Source: Beroe forskalii
Lineage: Eukaryota > Ctenophora > Nuda > Beroida > Beroidae
Direction of reading: 5' to 3'
DNA: 64,000 nucleotides
Assembly: GCA_011033025.1 (NCBI GenBank)
Contig: WFMF01000013.1
Location: forward strand, 930,001-994,000
In this document: positions 52,235 to 63,708 of the stretch, piece after piece
How positions within the stretch are numbered: position 1 is the first letter of the stretch
Layout of the letters: each line of letters opens with the position of its first letter
Notes under the pieces: model-generated
What the model saw: only the letters and a program-made list of their open reading frames with translations
The model's database searches: none
Told to the model about the DNA's origin: nothing
Made by a program: the position numbers and the translations under genes

Positions 52235-52401
52235 GGGATCGTTCACATATTACGTAATCACTTTTTGGCCGATTTTACCCCCCCCCCCCCCCCCCCTCGT
52301 AATCAAGTTTACAGTAGTTTTATTTGTAACAATAACCTGAAACGTAACCATTCGGAACCCCCTCCCTCTAGGTGATTACGTAATAATATGTGAACGATCC
52401 C
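52235..52401. mobile_element. MITE, GGGATCGTTCACATATTACG family
   Basis: GGGATCGTTCACATATTACG at the left end is mirrored by the right end ATATGTGAACGATCCC. TAT lies on both sides. A poly(C) run follows the left end. The same family occurs at 52420-52829 and 17250-17407, and a half copy lies at about 15487-15510 and 44280-44303 in cyclin-Y intron 4. Confidence 0.75.
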
Positions 52402-52419
52402 TATCGCTTTCATCATTAG

Positions 52420-52829
52420 GGGTCGTTCACATACGTAATCATCTAATTATAGGGGGAGGGGGCTGTTTTCAAATGATTGCGTTTGATTACGGGGAGGGGG
52501 TTTTGGCGGTTGATTACATAATCAAAGTATCTAATTTTCAACACAATTTTTTAAATTTTTGCTCCAAATTCTCGGTATTTTTTAGCAAAAACTCCAGGAA
52601 GCCGACTCAAAAACAACATTTTTCTAAACTTTCCTCTATATTTTCACCAAAGTTGAAACAATCAATATTCGAGTATTTACACTGTCCATTTTTTTCTTAT
52701 CTCCTCTTGTAAGTGGAGGGGGTAGCCATGATTACGTAATTTTCCCTCAAGAGGGGGGTTAGGCTTTGATTACGAGGGGGAGGGAGGGGGTTGAAATGGC
52801 CACGAATTGATTACGTAATATGTGAACTA
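52420..52829. mobile_element. Longer MITE of the same family
   Basis: The left end GGGGTCGTTCACATACGTAA and right end TTACGTAATATGTGAACTAT are inverted. Each is followed inward by G-rich stretches (GGGGGAGGGGG on the left, GAGGGGGAGGGAGGGGG on the right). It lies 18 bases from the previous copy. Confidence 0.7.
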
Positions 52830-52944
52830 TCCCGTATTAATATAATCCTAATCAATAGCACCATTGCATTAGGGAAAATAGTTATATTATAATTACACAC
52901 TGGAAAAATATTGATACTGATAGAGATAATCAATTATCATCACG

Positions 52945-53447
52945 ACGCATATGTGTGCAGATCACTCGATTGACGGAGGGTTCGATGAAGAGTTGCAAAT
53001 TTCCTTCTCACGCGTCAACTTTCTATAAATTCTATCGGAGCCCTCGATAAAGACGCGCAAAATGATGAATACATCATTGAGACCTCCGTAAATCGACGTT
53101 GATACTATAAAAAAAAGTACTACAATACTATAGTACTACAAACAGGAACTAGCCGAAACAAGCGGAACAACCCGAAACCACCCCGAAACATCCCAAAAAC
53201 CTCCCTGAATCAAGCTCATAGTTTGAACTTGATTCGGGGAGGTTTTTGAATCAAACAACAAGCGAATCAGCCCCTTCCCTAACCCGGGTTTATTCGTTTG
53301 TTAATGTTTCGGGTTGTTCGCTTTTTTGGCGTTGATCCACTTGCTTCGGCTTGATTCGGGGAGGTGTTTGGGTTGTTTCGGCTTGATTGGGCTAGTTCCT
53401 GCTTTTAGTATCGACGCTTTAATCGAGTGATCTGCACACTTATGCGT
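52945..53447. mobile_element. Inverted-repeat element, about 500 bp
   Basis: The left end ACGCATATGTGTGCAGATCA with CTCGATT is mirrored at the right by AATCGAGTGATCTGCACAC. Inner parts also pair: GGAACTAGCC near 53146 with GGCTAGTTCC near 53391, and CCTCCCTGAATCAAGC with GCTTGATTCGGGGAGG. No coding content. Confidence 0.75.
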
Positions 53448-53515
53448 AATCCGTTGCTGGCCTTTTAAAATTGAGCTATTATCCCCGTACCAGGTTAAAA
53501 TTTCAGTTCAACTTC

Positions 53516-53603
53516 AACTTCATTACTACAAGTCGTACTCGTGGTGTCTCAAACCTTTCAACTTCATTACTACAAGTCGTACTCGTGGTGTCTCAAACCT
53601 TTC
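53516..53603. repeat. Two-copy 44-bp tandem repeat
   Basis: The unit AACTTCATTACTACAAGTCG and 24 further bases is present twice without change. Confidence 0.9.
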
Positions 53604-53844
53604 AATTTCATGCGTTTGGGTACTTTTTTTGCAGCGCATGACGCTGCCACAGCGTGCAAATGTACTTTCTCCAAGTCCAAAAACGTAATAAAGCGGAGTG
53701 TGTGCTTCCAGGAAGCAAAATGTAGCACCCATACTCATACTCAACTCATACTCATAGGCATAAGTGCGTCGTAATTGATCTTGAATCTGATAAATACGCC
53801 GTGCATGTTGATGAAAAGTTCGAGGCACCACTGTAATTGGTTTA

Positions 53845-54420
53845 GGTCAATGACGAGTCGCCCGATGCGCCCTAGACGCACCCTAAATGACCAGGGCGTG
53901 CCCCCTATATCATTATCAATATGCACCCTATCTGTACCCCTTCAATTTCAAATCAGTGTACCCTAAAAGCACCTTATCTACACGTTATTTGCACCCTTAA
54001 AATGCCCATCTCTCAACCAACGTCATAAGCCCAATATGCAACCCCATATGCACGGCCTCAAATAACGGAATGCTATAAATAGAATTAAAATAAGCGCAAA
54101 TTTCTGCGCTCTTTTCCGCCCACCATCGCTCATTTGCGCAGTGCGCTCATATTCATAATTGCGTTCGATTGCGCCCATTTGCGCAATCGAGCAAAACTGA
54201 GCGCTCATAATTATACGCTCAGAAACTTATGGTGCATATTGGGTGCAAAAAGTGCGCTAAAATTAAAACGGTGCACTTATCAGGGTGCATTTAGGTAGCA
54301 TACTGATTTGAAGTGGTGCAGATAGGGTGCATTTTAACTTTTAGGGGGAACGCCCTGGTCATTTGGGGTGCTGATGAGGGCGTTTACTTTTAGAGTGCAT
54401 CGGGCGACTTGTCATTGACC
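53845..54420. mobile_element. Inverted-repeat element, 576 bp
   Basis: GGTCAATGACGAGTCGCCCG at the left is mirrored by CGGGCGACTTGTCATTGACC at the right. CCAAATGACCAGGGCGTGCC-type sequence and a central inverted GCGCTCATATTC region also pair, so most of the element can fold back. No gene. Confidence 0.75.
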
Positions 54421-54719
54421 GTATGATAGTAAATAGTAATACAATAATACTACTAGCACTATTGCTCTTTTCTAATAACTAATTTTAGTATGTAGTATCA
54501 AAGCGTTTCGCCATATTATTATTAAATTCTTGATTCATTTGATGATAATTGTGCACGAAATGGGAGTTATTGGGACTTCCTGAATTCTGAGTTTGAGATA
54601 ATTGAGCATCTCTACAATTATTACCCATTTGCAACGTCGTTGATGATTGAGTATGATCATGATATTTTCCCTTCACTTTGGTAACGTTCACTGCGTATTA
54701 ATTATTGTACTACTACAAC

Positions 54720-54902
54720 CAGGGGCGTAGCCAGATTTCTGAAAGTGAAAAGGGAGCGGCGAGTTACATTCAAAACCTGTGTGATGTTTTATTTTGTTGG
54801 CTCAAAGCTCTCATTTCATCAAATTGAACGAAATTTTCATATCACCTTTCCAAAAAGGGGGAGGCAGCCGCCTGAGTCGCCTCCCCCCTGGCTACGCCCC
54901 TG
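54720..54902. mobile_element. hAT-type MITE
   Basis: The 183-bp element starts CAGGGGCGTAGCCAG and ends with the exact inverse. It is flanked by the 8-base direct repeat ACTACAAC (54712-54719, 54903-54910). An 8-base target and CAGGG-type ends are hallmarks of the hAT superfamily. Confidence 0.93.
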
Positions 54903-54970
54903 ACTACAACCCCCGTACATATTACTACCGTTTAATTATTTTAAGAGTATAGCTGGTCGTGATACAATAA

Positions 54971-55363
54971 GGGGCCATCCAGAAATGAGCTAATCACTTG
55001 GCTATGTATGTATGTTTTGGAAATGATGAGGTAGTATGTATGTAGGTTTGCAAAATGATGAGTTCATCACTTACAGGGAAATTTTCACATCAACCACTCG
55101 TTGTAAAACTGGACCATGCCATACTGGTACACTAAATGTAGCACGGGACCATTTTCAATTTTGAGTAAATAAGTTAGATGATCTAACTTAAATTGCAGTA
55201 GTGACGCCACTTCAGCCTTTCATATTGAATGAGTTACGTAACATAAATCTTGAAATGATGAGATGAGGTTGGGGTATGTATGTATCTTTTCCAAATGATG
55301 AGGTAGTATGTATGTATGTTCCAATAGGGCCGATTTTTGATGAGCTCATTTCTGGATGGCCCC
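54971..55363. mobile_element. Harbinger-type MITE
   Basis: The ends GGGGCCATCCAGAAATGAGC and the exact inverse are flanked by TAA on both sides (54968-54970, 55364-55366). A 3-base TWA target with GG-rich ends is typical of PIF/Harbinger. Internal GTATGTATGTA and AATGATGAGGTAGTATGTAT are repeated. Confidence 0.9.
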
Positions 55364-55393
55364 TAAGCAGTAAAATCTAATCTAACGCCATAG

Positions 55394-55555
55394 AAGTGAT
55401 ACTGTTGCACTAATTCATAATTGCACTCGGCTGACATCTCGTGCCAATAAGTGTACTAATCAACACTCGGCTTCGCTTCGGGTGATTAGCACATTAATTG
55501 GCACTCGGCTTCTCCTCGTGCAGTTAAACTTAATGGCTAATGCAACAGTATCACT
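55394..55555. mobile_element. Short inverted-repeat element
   Basis: AGTGATACTGTTGCA and its inverse TGCAACAGTATCACT bound 162 bases containing repeated GCACTCGGCT motifs. No clear target duplication. Confidence 0.65.
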
Positions 55556-55607
55556 ATGCGCCGTTCGATTAGCGTAAATTATTATTGCACGCTACTGACA
55601 CTGTCGA

Positions 55608-55758
55608 ATGTCGACAATTGCAGAAGTACATACTTCAAGTTCAACTTCCAATGTCCGACTATTATTACAAACAAATAATACGAGTGACGAGTATGACTGT
55701 GGAGCTATGGCTACTCAAAAATTAAATACATTTGATTTTGAATTTGATGGATCTGGAA
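55608..55758 (+). CDS. Possible first coding exon, unknown product
   Basis: An ATG opens 50 codons (MSTIAEVHTSSSTSNVRLLL to FDFEFDGSG) ending at GGAA before a good donor, GTGAGT. The composition is Ser/Thr/Asp-rich and not repeat-like. Its phase does not match the first recognised TRIM exon at 60143, so it cannot simply be joined to it. It may be a 5' exon of an unidentified gene or a chance frame. Confidence 0.2.
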
Positions 55759-55899
55759 GTGAGTTATATTTCATAACTGTAAACAATATGAAAAAATAAA
55801 ACTGTTTTTATTTGTTGTTTAAACTTTAAGAATTAAATTTGAATTACTCTGCATTCTTTGCCAGTCTGCCAGACTTAAAAGGACATGAGAGACGTCAAA

Positions 55900-57570
55900 T
55901 GTAAATTGTCAATAGGGTTTAGTTAGGGCTATGGTTAGGTTTAGGATACAGAAAAATTGACGTTTAGATCTGTGACGTCACTCAGAGCCGTTTATATGGG
56001 AGACATACCCATGGTTAGGTTTAGGATACAAAAAATTGACCTTAATTAGGTCTGTGACGTCACTCAGCCAAAGTTATATGGGACACATACCACAATTATT
56101 TAGCACCATTTCACTCCGGTTCCCATTCCATGTATTAACATTTACCCTCCGCGCCTTCCCTTGCCTTAACCAGGGGTGTTGCTAAACACAGTAAACACGT
56201 ATATCCCTGTGTGGGTTGCGCGCGGCGCACTTCCCCGGCACAGTAGGGAAGCTTCCGAGTTCCGAGTGTTGCGCGCTAGGGATGGGAGAAATCCATCAAA
56301 CGCGGGACTAAGCCCGCATAGGTGCGCAACGCAGACAGGGATATACGTGTTAAGCAACTACGGGACACATGCTGTTCTGAAGAAGTGCGCCGCGCAATAG
56401 GATCACGATTTTTAGGGTCTGGAATTGGGGTAGGTCTCCCATATAAACGGGAGCCTTCATTATCTATGACAATGACGTCACTCAGAAAAATTTAATTAAG
56501 CGCACCTAGCGCTTTAAGGACTAGGGTTAGGGTCAGGATTAGGGTCAAGATTTGTTAGGGTTAGTGTTAGGATTAAGGTTAGGGTTTTGGTTATGGTTAT
56601 GGTTAGGTTTATGATACAGAAAAATTGACGTTTAGATCTGTGACGTCACTCAGAGCCGTTTATATGGGAGACATACCTAACCATGACCCTAACCCTAACC
56701 CTAACAAATCCGGTATCTCTCCCATATAAACGGCTCTGAGTGACGTCACAGATCTAAACGTCAATTTTTGTGTATCCTAAACCTAACCATAACCCTAACC
56801 AAAACCCTAACCTTAATCCTTACCCTAACCCTAACAAATCTTGACCCTAATCCTGACCCTAACCTAGTCCTTAAAGCGCTAGGTGCGCTTAATTATATTT
56901 TTCTGAGTGACGTCATTGTCATAGATAATGAAGGCTCCCGTTTATATGGGAGACGTACCACAAATCCTGACCCCAATCGTGACCCTAACCCTAGTCCTTA
57001 AAGCGCTAGGTGCGCTTAACTATATTTTTTCTGACTGACGTCATTATCATAGATAATGAAGAGCCAGGAGTTATATGGGTGAGTCTCCCATATAAACGAG
57101 AGCCTTCATTATCTATGACAATGACGTCACTCAGAAAAATGTAATTAAGCGCACCTACTAGCGCTTTAAGGACTTGGGTTAGGGTCAGGATTAGGGTCAG
57201 GATTAGGGTCAGGATTTGTTAGGGTTAGGGTGAGGATTAAGGTTAGGGTTTTGGTTAGGGCTATAGATAGGTTCCTAAGCCCGCATAGGTCTAGGTGTGT
57301 GTACGCGCCGCGCGCTTCCCGAGCCACACAGGGATATACGTGTTTAGCAAAGGTTTAGGATACAGAAAAATTGACGTTTAGATCTGTGACGTCACTCAGA
57401 GCCGTTTATATGGGAGACATTAGACATACCGTTATATGGGACACTAGCCATAATTGTTAACATTTGCATTTGATATTTCATAAGCCCGCATAGGTGTGTG
57501 TACGCGCGCAGCGCTTCCCTACGGGGAAGCGCGCCGCGCAACGCAGACAGGGATATACGTGTTTAGCAAA
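55900..57570. repeat. Palindromic region of telomere-like and TGACGTCA-bearing repeats
   Basis: Modules containing GATCTGTGACGTCACTCAGA, CTCCCATATAAACG, TTCATTATCTATGACAATGA, AAGCGCACCTAGCGCTT and degenerate GGGTTAGGGT runs recur in both orientations. A large inverted repeat of about 260 bases per arm is centred near 56695 (about 56430-56960). A separate short inverted element is embedded at about 56176-56356, with TATATCCCTGT-type ends, and related fragments are at 57285-57350 and 57482-57570. No gene is seen. Confidence 0.8.
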
Positions 57571-58367
57571 TTTGATATTGATCAAGTGCAAGTGGGTCAA
57601 CAAGCCAATAAGCCATCAAAGTGGTTGGTTTTATGGTACCAAGAAAACTGCACAAACCATTTTCCTAGTTTCCTTACAAAATGTGTCATATTCCACTCCA
57701 ACAACTTCAAACTTGAACAGCTGAAATTCTCGGAGAACATTGGAAAATGGCTAATCTTACTCAGAATACCAAAAATATGATGAAAAGTCAATGGCTGCAG
57801 TGACCGTAACAGAAAAGTCCCATTTTTTAGTTATCACCTGTTTTTTAGTTATCACCTGTTTTAAACTTAACAACACTACTAATTACAATCAGATTTGAGG
57901 TAACTCAATGACTTTTGCACTGATGATGATGATTTGAACGTACTTTGCATTAAAAAGTCAGCTCGTTGTGGTTATTCGTGTTGTGGAACTTGGCAATTAC
58001 AGTGTTTTATTATCACCTGTTACATATGCTTATATTATGTGCTATTGTTGGATTTAATAATAAATAATAACATTAATTACAGTGACCACCATGAAACTTA
58101 ATAAATGGTACTTGTTTTTTTAAGTTCATGAGTGGCAGATTTCCCTGCTAGTTGTTTCCTCCTTTTAAGTTTCGGCTTCATGATATTCTAACTACTTTTA
58201 TTATTTAGCTTATAATTCTGCTGTTTTATTATTTGTTCTTTGTTGCTAAGAAGAAAGGATTCAACACTTTTTGTCACACTGGTTAACTTTTTAACTTTTA
58301 CCATCTGGTATTTCAGTTTTTATTCATCATTTTGTTTTCTGGTTCTTAATTTATTCTAATATATTTT
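57571..58367. other. AT-rich interval, no gene seen
   Basis: No domain or credible exon. AACACTACTAATTACAATCAGATTTGAGG at 57871 closely resembles AACTCTACTAATTACTTAATTAC...AAATTTGAGG at the start of the CR1-like element (3493-3530), so a 5' fragment of a related retroelement may be present. Confidence 0.4.
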
Positions 58368-59742
58368 GAATTCCCTACACCGGACAAAGACTAATGATGA
58401 ACTTAAATTCCTGAATGAACTTGAAGCTTATGAGACTAACACACCATCTAGTGGTTGGGGGAGCGTTGGGCGCCCGTCAAATGCATTCAACCCCACAACA
58501 CGGTCGCAAGTCCGTGTGCCACAGTGTTAGCTTTCATTACACCATATCATTTTTGGTGTCTCATTATCATTTGTTTGGATCTGCCTAGATCTCTGATAAA
58601 GGTATCTTGGATCTCTAGATCTCTAGATCTCTAGATCTCTAGATCTCTAGATCTCTGATAAAGGTATCTTGGATCCTGTCAAAGACTAAGGAAAGAGCTG
58701 TTGGAAAGTTTTGTGGCTTGACTGTACAAAGATGACTGTATTTGTATCCCAAAGATAATTGTTTATACCTTGCTTGCAAGGAAACAGTCGCCCAGAATGG
58801 AGACATTGTTTCACTGGTTGTTTCGTCTCTCACGGAATTCGCCTTCAAATGTGCTCATAACACTTTATGTGACAGTTGACTTGATCTTTTGATCTAGTTT
58901 GACCAGATGGAGCTTTGAATTCCCTACACTGGACAAAGACTAATGATGAACTTAAATTCCTGAATGAACTTGAAGCTTATGAGACTAACACACCTTCTAG
59001 TGGTTGGGGGAGTGTTGGGCGCCCGTCAAATGCATTCAATCCCACAACACGGTCACAAGTCCGTGTGCCACAGTGTTAGCTTTCATTACATATCATTTTT
59101 GGTGTCTCATTATCATTTGTTTGGATCTGCCTAGATCTCTGATAAAGGTATCTCACTTGGATCCTGTCAAAGACTAAGGAAAGAGCTGTTGGAAAGTTTT
59201 GTGGCTTGACTGTACAAAGATGACTGTATTTGTATCCCAAAGATAATTGTTTATACCTTGCTTGCAAGGAAACAGTCGCCCAGAATGGAGACATTGTTTC
59301 ACTGGTTGTTTCGTCTCTACGGAGTCACCTTCAAATGTGCTCATAACACTTTATGTGACAGTTGACTTGATCTTTTGATCTAGTTTGACCAGATGGAGCT
59401 TTGAATTCTCTACACTGGACAAAGACTAATGATGAACTTAAATTCCTGAATGAACTTGAAGCTTATGAGACTAACACACCATCTAGTGGTTGGGGAGCGT
59501 TGGGCGCCCGTCAAATGCATTCAACCCCACAACACGGTCGCAAGTCCGTGTGCCACAGTGTTAGCTTTCATTACACCATATCATTTTTGGTGTCTCATTA
59601 TCATTTGTTTGGATCTGCCTAGATCTCTGATGAAGGTATCTCACTTGGATCCTGTCAAAGACTAAGGAAAGAGCTGTTGGAAAGTTTTGTGGCTTGACTG
59701 TACAAAGATGACTGTATTTGTATCCCAAAGATAAATATATTC
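58368..59742 (+). repeat. Three tandem units of about 340-550 bp
   Basis: Units start at 58368, 58917 and 59403 with GAATTCYCTACAC and continue through GACTAATGATGAACTTAAAT, GTTGGGCGCCCGTCAAATGC and TGGATCTGCCTAGATCTCTG. The third is cut short at TCCCAAAGATAAATATATTC. A GATCTCTA microsatellite (58607-58665) expanded in the first unit only. A short frame (ELKFLNELEAYETNTPSSGW) is open in each, so the unit may be a tandemly repeated fragment of a coding or 3' retroelement sequence. Confidence 0.85.
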
Positions 59743-60142
59743 TGAATTTATCGATAAATCTTGACTATTGAAACACAAGAAAACTATTATAATATTTCAT
59801 TTCTAACTGATATAGTGTGTTGAGGAGTTGGAATTTGAGCTGTGTTGCCACAAGGCAAAAATTTTTATCTTTATCTTTATCTTTAACTCACTTTTGTCAG
59901 GGCACTATGGCATAGTGCAACTTAATGTTTTATTATTTAATTCAATATTGAGAGTACCTTGTAGAGGTACATGACGTGAAGAAGGATGATGAAGAATGAG
60001 AATGATATAGTTGTGTTGTATTTATTACAAAACTGTTTATCTTATCTTATCTTATTATCCAGTTAAATGGTATTTGTTTCCACTTTAATTATTCTGAATG
60101 AAAAGGTTAATCTGACAAACTTGTGTTCTTTAATCTAGGTCA

Positions 60143-62610
60143 ATGTCAAAAACAGATTTAAAAAGAGATAGACCAGCTGTAAAAGTTGAAGGTGATTCTG
60201 CTGCTCTTAAGCTTCAAGATGATATCACTTGCAAGGGCTGTTTCAAAGAATTCAATTCCAACAGAGTGCCAAAAGTTTTACATTGTCTTCATAACCTTTG
60301 TACAGAATGCATAAGCATGTCATTTGGTTTAAATCCTGGTACAAACACTGTAACCTGTCCAACTTGCCAAATAAAATGTGTTGGGAAGAGTGCTGAATCT
60401 TTTCGTACTCATTCTTATGTCCAAATTATTTCTGATATTTCTGCCTGCTTTAAAGATCAAATGAATGGGACTCTAAAATGTATTGGATGTAAAAATGTTG
60501 CTGGACTTCGATGCTTGACATGCAATGAAAATTACTGTCAGGAACATACGGGTAATTTTGGGTCCTTTTATTTCAGACTAAAAATTTCATTCTTATAATT
60601 CATGATTTTTGCTACACATTAGCCATCAGTACTCACACTGCCACCCCTGCACTCCTTCATTATAGCCACTTCACTCGTAAGTAGGTACTCTCTCATCCTC
60701 AACTACTGTAAAATGAGACCTGACAGATGGTACACCATCAAATCTGTCTAAAAGCATAAAATTTGTGTAAAACCTGTCACTAACCTGTCCAAAACCTGTC
60801 CCAAAGTTAGTTTTGAAACGTGTCAAACTCATCCAAAACCGGTCACAGTGTTGGTAAAAAAGATGCAAATCCTGTTCAAAATCTTTTTTAAACCTGTCCA
60901 AAATCTGTCTTTGAATTAAAAAAAAACCCTGTTTTAACCTGTTCAGAGCCTGTCAACAAAAAGTGGATGGGTTACCACCTGCCAGAAAGCCTAAAATGTG
61001 ATATCCAAAAGCTCTCTGAAATGGAACTCTTTTAATCATTTAAAGTTTACACCTAATTTACACTCCTTATCACTGTAGCTTTCAATTCATAGTATGTATT
61101 ATTCTATAAGGTCTTAGGTCATAGATTCTGTCAAAAAATAATTTCCATATTTCAGATTTCCATGTGAGAAGTAGAGCTACATCACATCATAAAGTACTTT
61201 CGTTCAAACAAATCCTCAGTGCCCCTTTGATTGTCAGTACTATTAAAAAGGATGAAAACTGTCCCTCACATACCACCAAGCTTGTTGAATTCTTCTGCTT
61301 CACTTGTAAGCTCCCAATCTGTACAGCATGTGCATTATCTTCTCATGAGAGTTGTATTTATGAGGAACTTTCTATTGCTGTTTCTTCCCTCAAGGAAAAG
61401 TTTGACAAGATCAAGCCTGCTTTCAACCGAAAAGCATACAACCTTAAAAAGAAAGGTACAATCCTAGAAACAGGCATCAAGCAAATTGAGGGCGATTTTT
61501 CAAATAGTACAGCAACAGTTGCTGATATGAGTGACTCAATTCTAAGGCAGTTACGACAAAAAGAAGCTACCATGAACCTCCATATTGAAGAACATGTAGG
61601 TATTTTATTGGAACCATTTGACTTGAACCTTTTATTTTGTTCATTTACTTGTATAGTTGTATATAAACGAATTCCTGTGTGTACCTACAGCATTAATTTA
61701 TAATTTATGTTCCCTTTTAAACATGTAAACATTGTGACATTTGTTGTAGGTATCATTGAACATTATGGTATAACTAATGTTATAAAGGATATAATGTATC
61801 TTTGAATAAAAGCTAATGATTATGACACCTTAATTATTTGCAGAGCAACACACTGTAAGATAACAACTTCAATAACTGAGTTCTACATGTAATGCTAACA
61901 TTTCTGAATCTGTTGATGGGAGCACTTTGAATCCTGGATGACTTTTTCATGTGGCAAAGCAATTTCTCTTTGTAAGTGTCAGTGCCTGTGAATTGTGATA
62001 TGACTGAAGTTTAGTGTGCTTATCTAAGCTTTTAATAACTCCTGATATTGATAGAATAATATCATTTTCATATCATGATGTTTTCTGTTTTGAAGTAAGC
62101 CAAAAATAATTCATTTTTGTCCTTTTAAGATCCCTACGTATTCAATGAACAAAATGATCTGATCTTATTGAAAAATTCAGAGAAAAGAAAGTCAGGGGGA
62201 GTTAAGGATTCATCAATCCTTAGTGGAAGACAAAATTGCAAACATTGAATCAGGAACAGATTTTGTGGACACTGTATTTGATTACTGGAACCCTGTAGAA
62301 GTTCTCACTGTGGAAAATGAGATAAGTATGTCATGCTTTTATTGTAGCATGTGGTGAATCCTAAAATCAATGTCTAAGAATGTTTATGCTTTATAGCTGA
62401 TAATATGTTGTGGATAGTGAATCAACTACAAATTTACCTTTGCCTTTTTCAGTAAAACGGTTGACAGAGTTGACTGCAGAGCCAGAAGAGTTCAATGCAG
62501 AAAATGCCAAACCAAAAGCATACGACATGCCTCCCCTCTTGGGCGATTCTGTTGTTGATGCTATTAACTTGCTGGAAAACAGTTCATTCAGTAACAAGGA
62601 GTCTAGTTAA
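60143..62610 (+). CDS. TRIM-like RING/B-box/coiled-coil protein
   Basis: Exons: 60143-60551, 61156-61595, 62181 (or 62196)-62325 and 62453-62610; junction phases all agree, giving about 380 residues. The RING finger (CKGCFKEFNS, CLHNLCTECI, CPTC) spans residues about 33-75. A B-box 1-like Cys/His segment follows (CIGCKNVAGLRCLTCNENYCQEH), then B-box 2 (CPSHTTKLVEFFCFTCKLPICTACALSSHESC). A long helical region (KEKFDKIKPAFNRKAYNLKK to VEDKIANIESGTDFVDTVFD) fits the TRIM coiled coil. It ends in a short acidic tail at the TAA, with no NHL, filamin or B30.2 domain seen. The family are E3 ubiquitin ligases; substrate unknown. The ATG at 60143 lies just after an acceptor, so an upstream exon may exist. 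Confidence 0.85.
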
Positions 62611-62974
62611 TAAATGATTGAGTAATAATTGTAGCGGCTAAATTTACTTTCTGATGTAACTGTGGTCAGTCAATGAAGTAATTTATGTTAGCTGATAGGC
62701 TAACTGATCACAATGAATTTTCATAACACGCTTGTACATTTCAAAGTGATGACTGCTCAAACGCAAAATTGACATCGAAGGTTTTTTTAAATGTCAAAAT
62801 GAAGCATGTGTTGAACAAATCATTATACTGTATAATCCAATTCTGGTAATAATTCCTGGTATGGGTTGTCCTATTATTGTTTAAATATAATTGATGCATC
62901 ATTTTGGCAGTCTGGAGGAACACCGACTTTCCTTAGGCAAACCTATGGCAGACTTGCTTTAGCAGACCTATGAG

Positions 62975-63058
62975 GTTAGGGCAGAGGTAAGGGTTAGAGT
63001 TATGGCAAGTGTTAGGGTTACGGTTAGGGTAAAGGGTAGGTTTCAGTTAGGGTTAGGT
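62975..63058. repeat. Degenerate GGTTAGGGT repeats
   Basis: About ten degenerate telomere-like units (GTTAGGGTTACGGTTAGGG). They lie between the TRIM-like gene and the last two exons. Confidence 0.7.
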
Positions 63059-63290
63059 TGAATCTGTCTTAGGCCTGCTGAGAGAAGGTCAAACTGCCGA
63101 GCTTTTATGATATACAATATTAGTCATCAATTACCGCAGCTTAGACCATAATCTAGCCAGTACTAATATGGCCATTGGCATTAAGGGGAAAATCTCCCTT
63201 AATTTCACAAATAAAAAGGTTTGATTTCTTAAGCTAGATTTATATCCCTAGAAAATGATTGTACCTAAATTAAGTTTCCATATACCATAG

Positions 63291-63708
63291 GGTCCCACGA
63301 TGGCCGACTGGTACGCTAATAACTTCAAATCAAAAGGTCACATCGAGATTAACCAGGGTCCCACAGTGCCTTATCTACTTGAACTACATCGGATCGAGGG
63401 ACTCAAATTAAAGGTAGGTATTCACACTTAGATATTCAAGTGAGTCTGCAATTCAAATGCCTGGGTCACGCACATAAACCTGCAGGTTAAGTCTGAAAAC
63501 TTGAACCCCATCAATCATAGTTATTGATTATTGAAGTTCGAAGTTACACTTGGAACAAGTATGTGTGCTGAAAATCAGCACTAATAGTAGTAACCTGTTT
63601 CAGAGTAATGTTGAGGTGAGCATGGTGCTGTATGACTCAGGCAAATGCTGCTGTTATGGTACCATGTGGAGGAGCCTGTCAATAGCGCCACCTTTCACTA
63701 TCAATCAG
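63291..63708 (+). CDS. Two exons of an unidentified gene
   Basis: Exon 63291-63413 (41 codons: GPTMADWYANNFKSKG to HRIEGLKLK) and exon 63604-63708 (35 codons: SNVEVSMVLYDSGKCC to IAPPFTINQ). Both begin after AG, end before GT (GTAGGT, GTTAAA) and are in phase 0, so they join to 76 residues without a stop. The alternation of hydrophobic residues (VPYLLELHRIEG, NVEVSMVLYD) suggests a beta-sandwich such as a C2-type fold, but I do not recognise the family. They do not join in phase to the last TRIM-like exon, so they may belong to another gene continuing to the right. Confidence 0.5.

Noticed and set aside
61231..61573. Alternative frames inside the second TRIM-like exon
   Set aside because: They are shadows of the B-box/coiled-coil reading frame, which has matched splice phases and zinc-binding residues.
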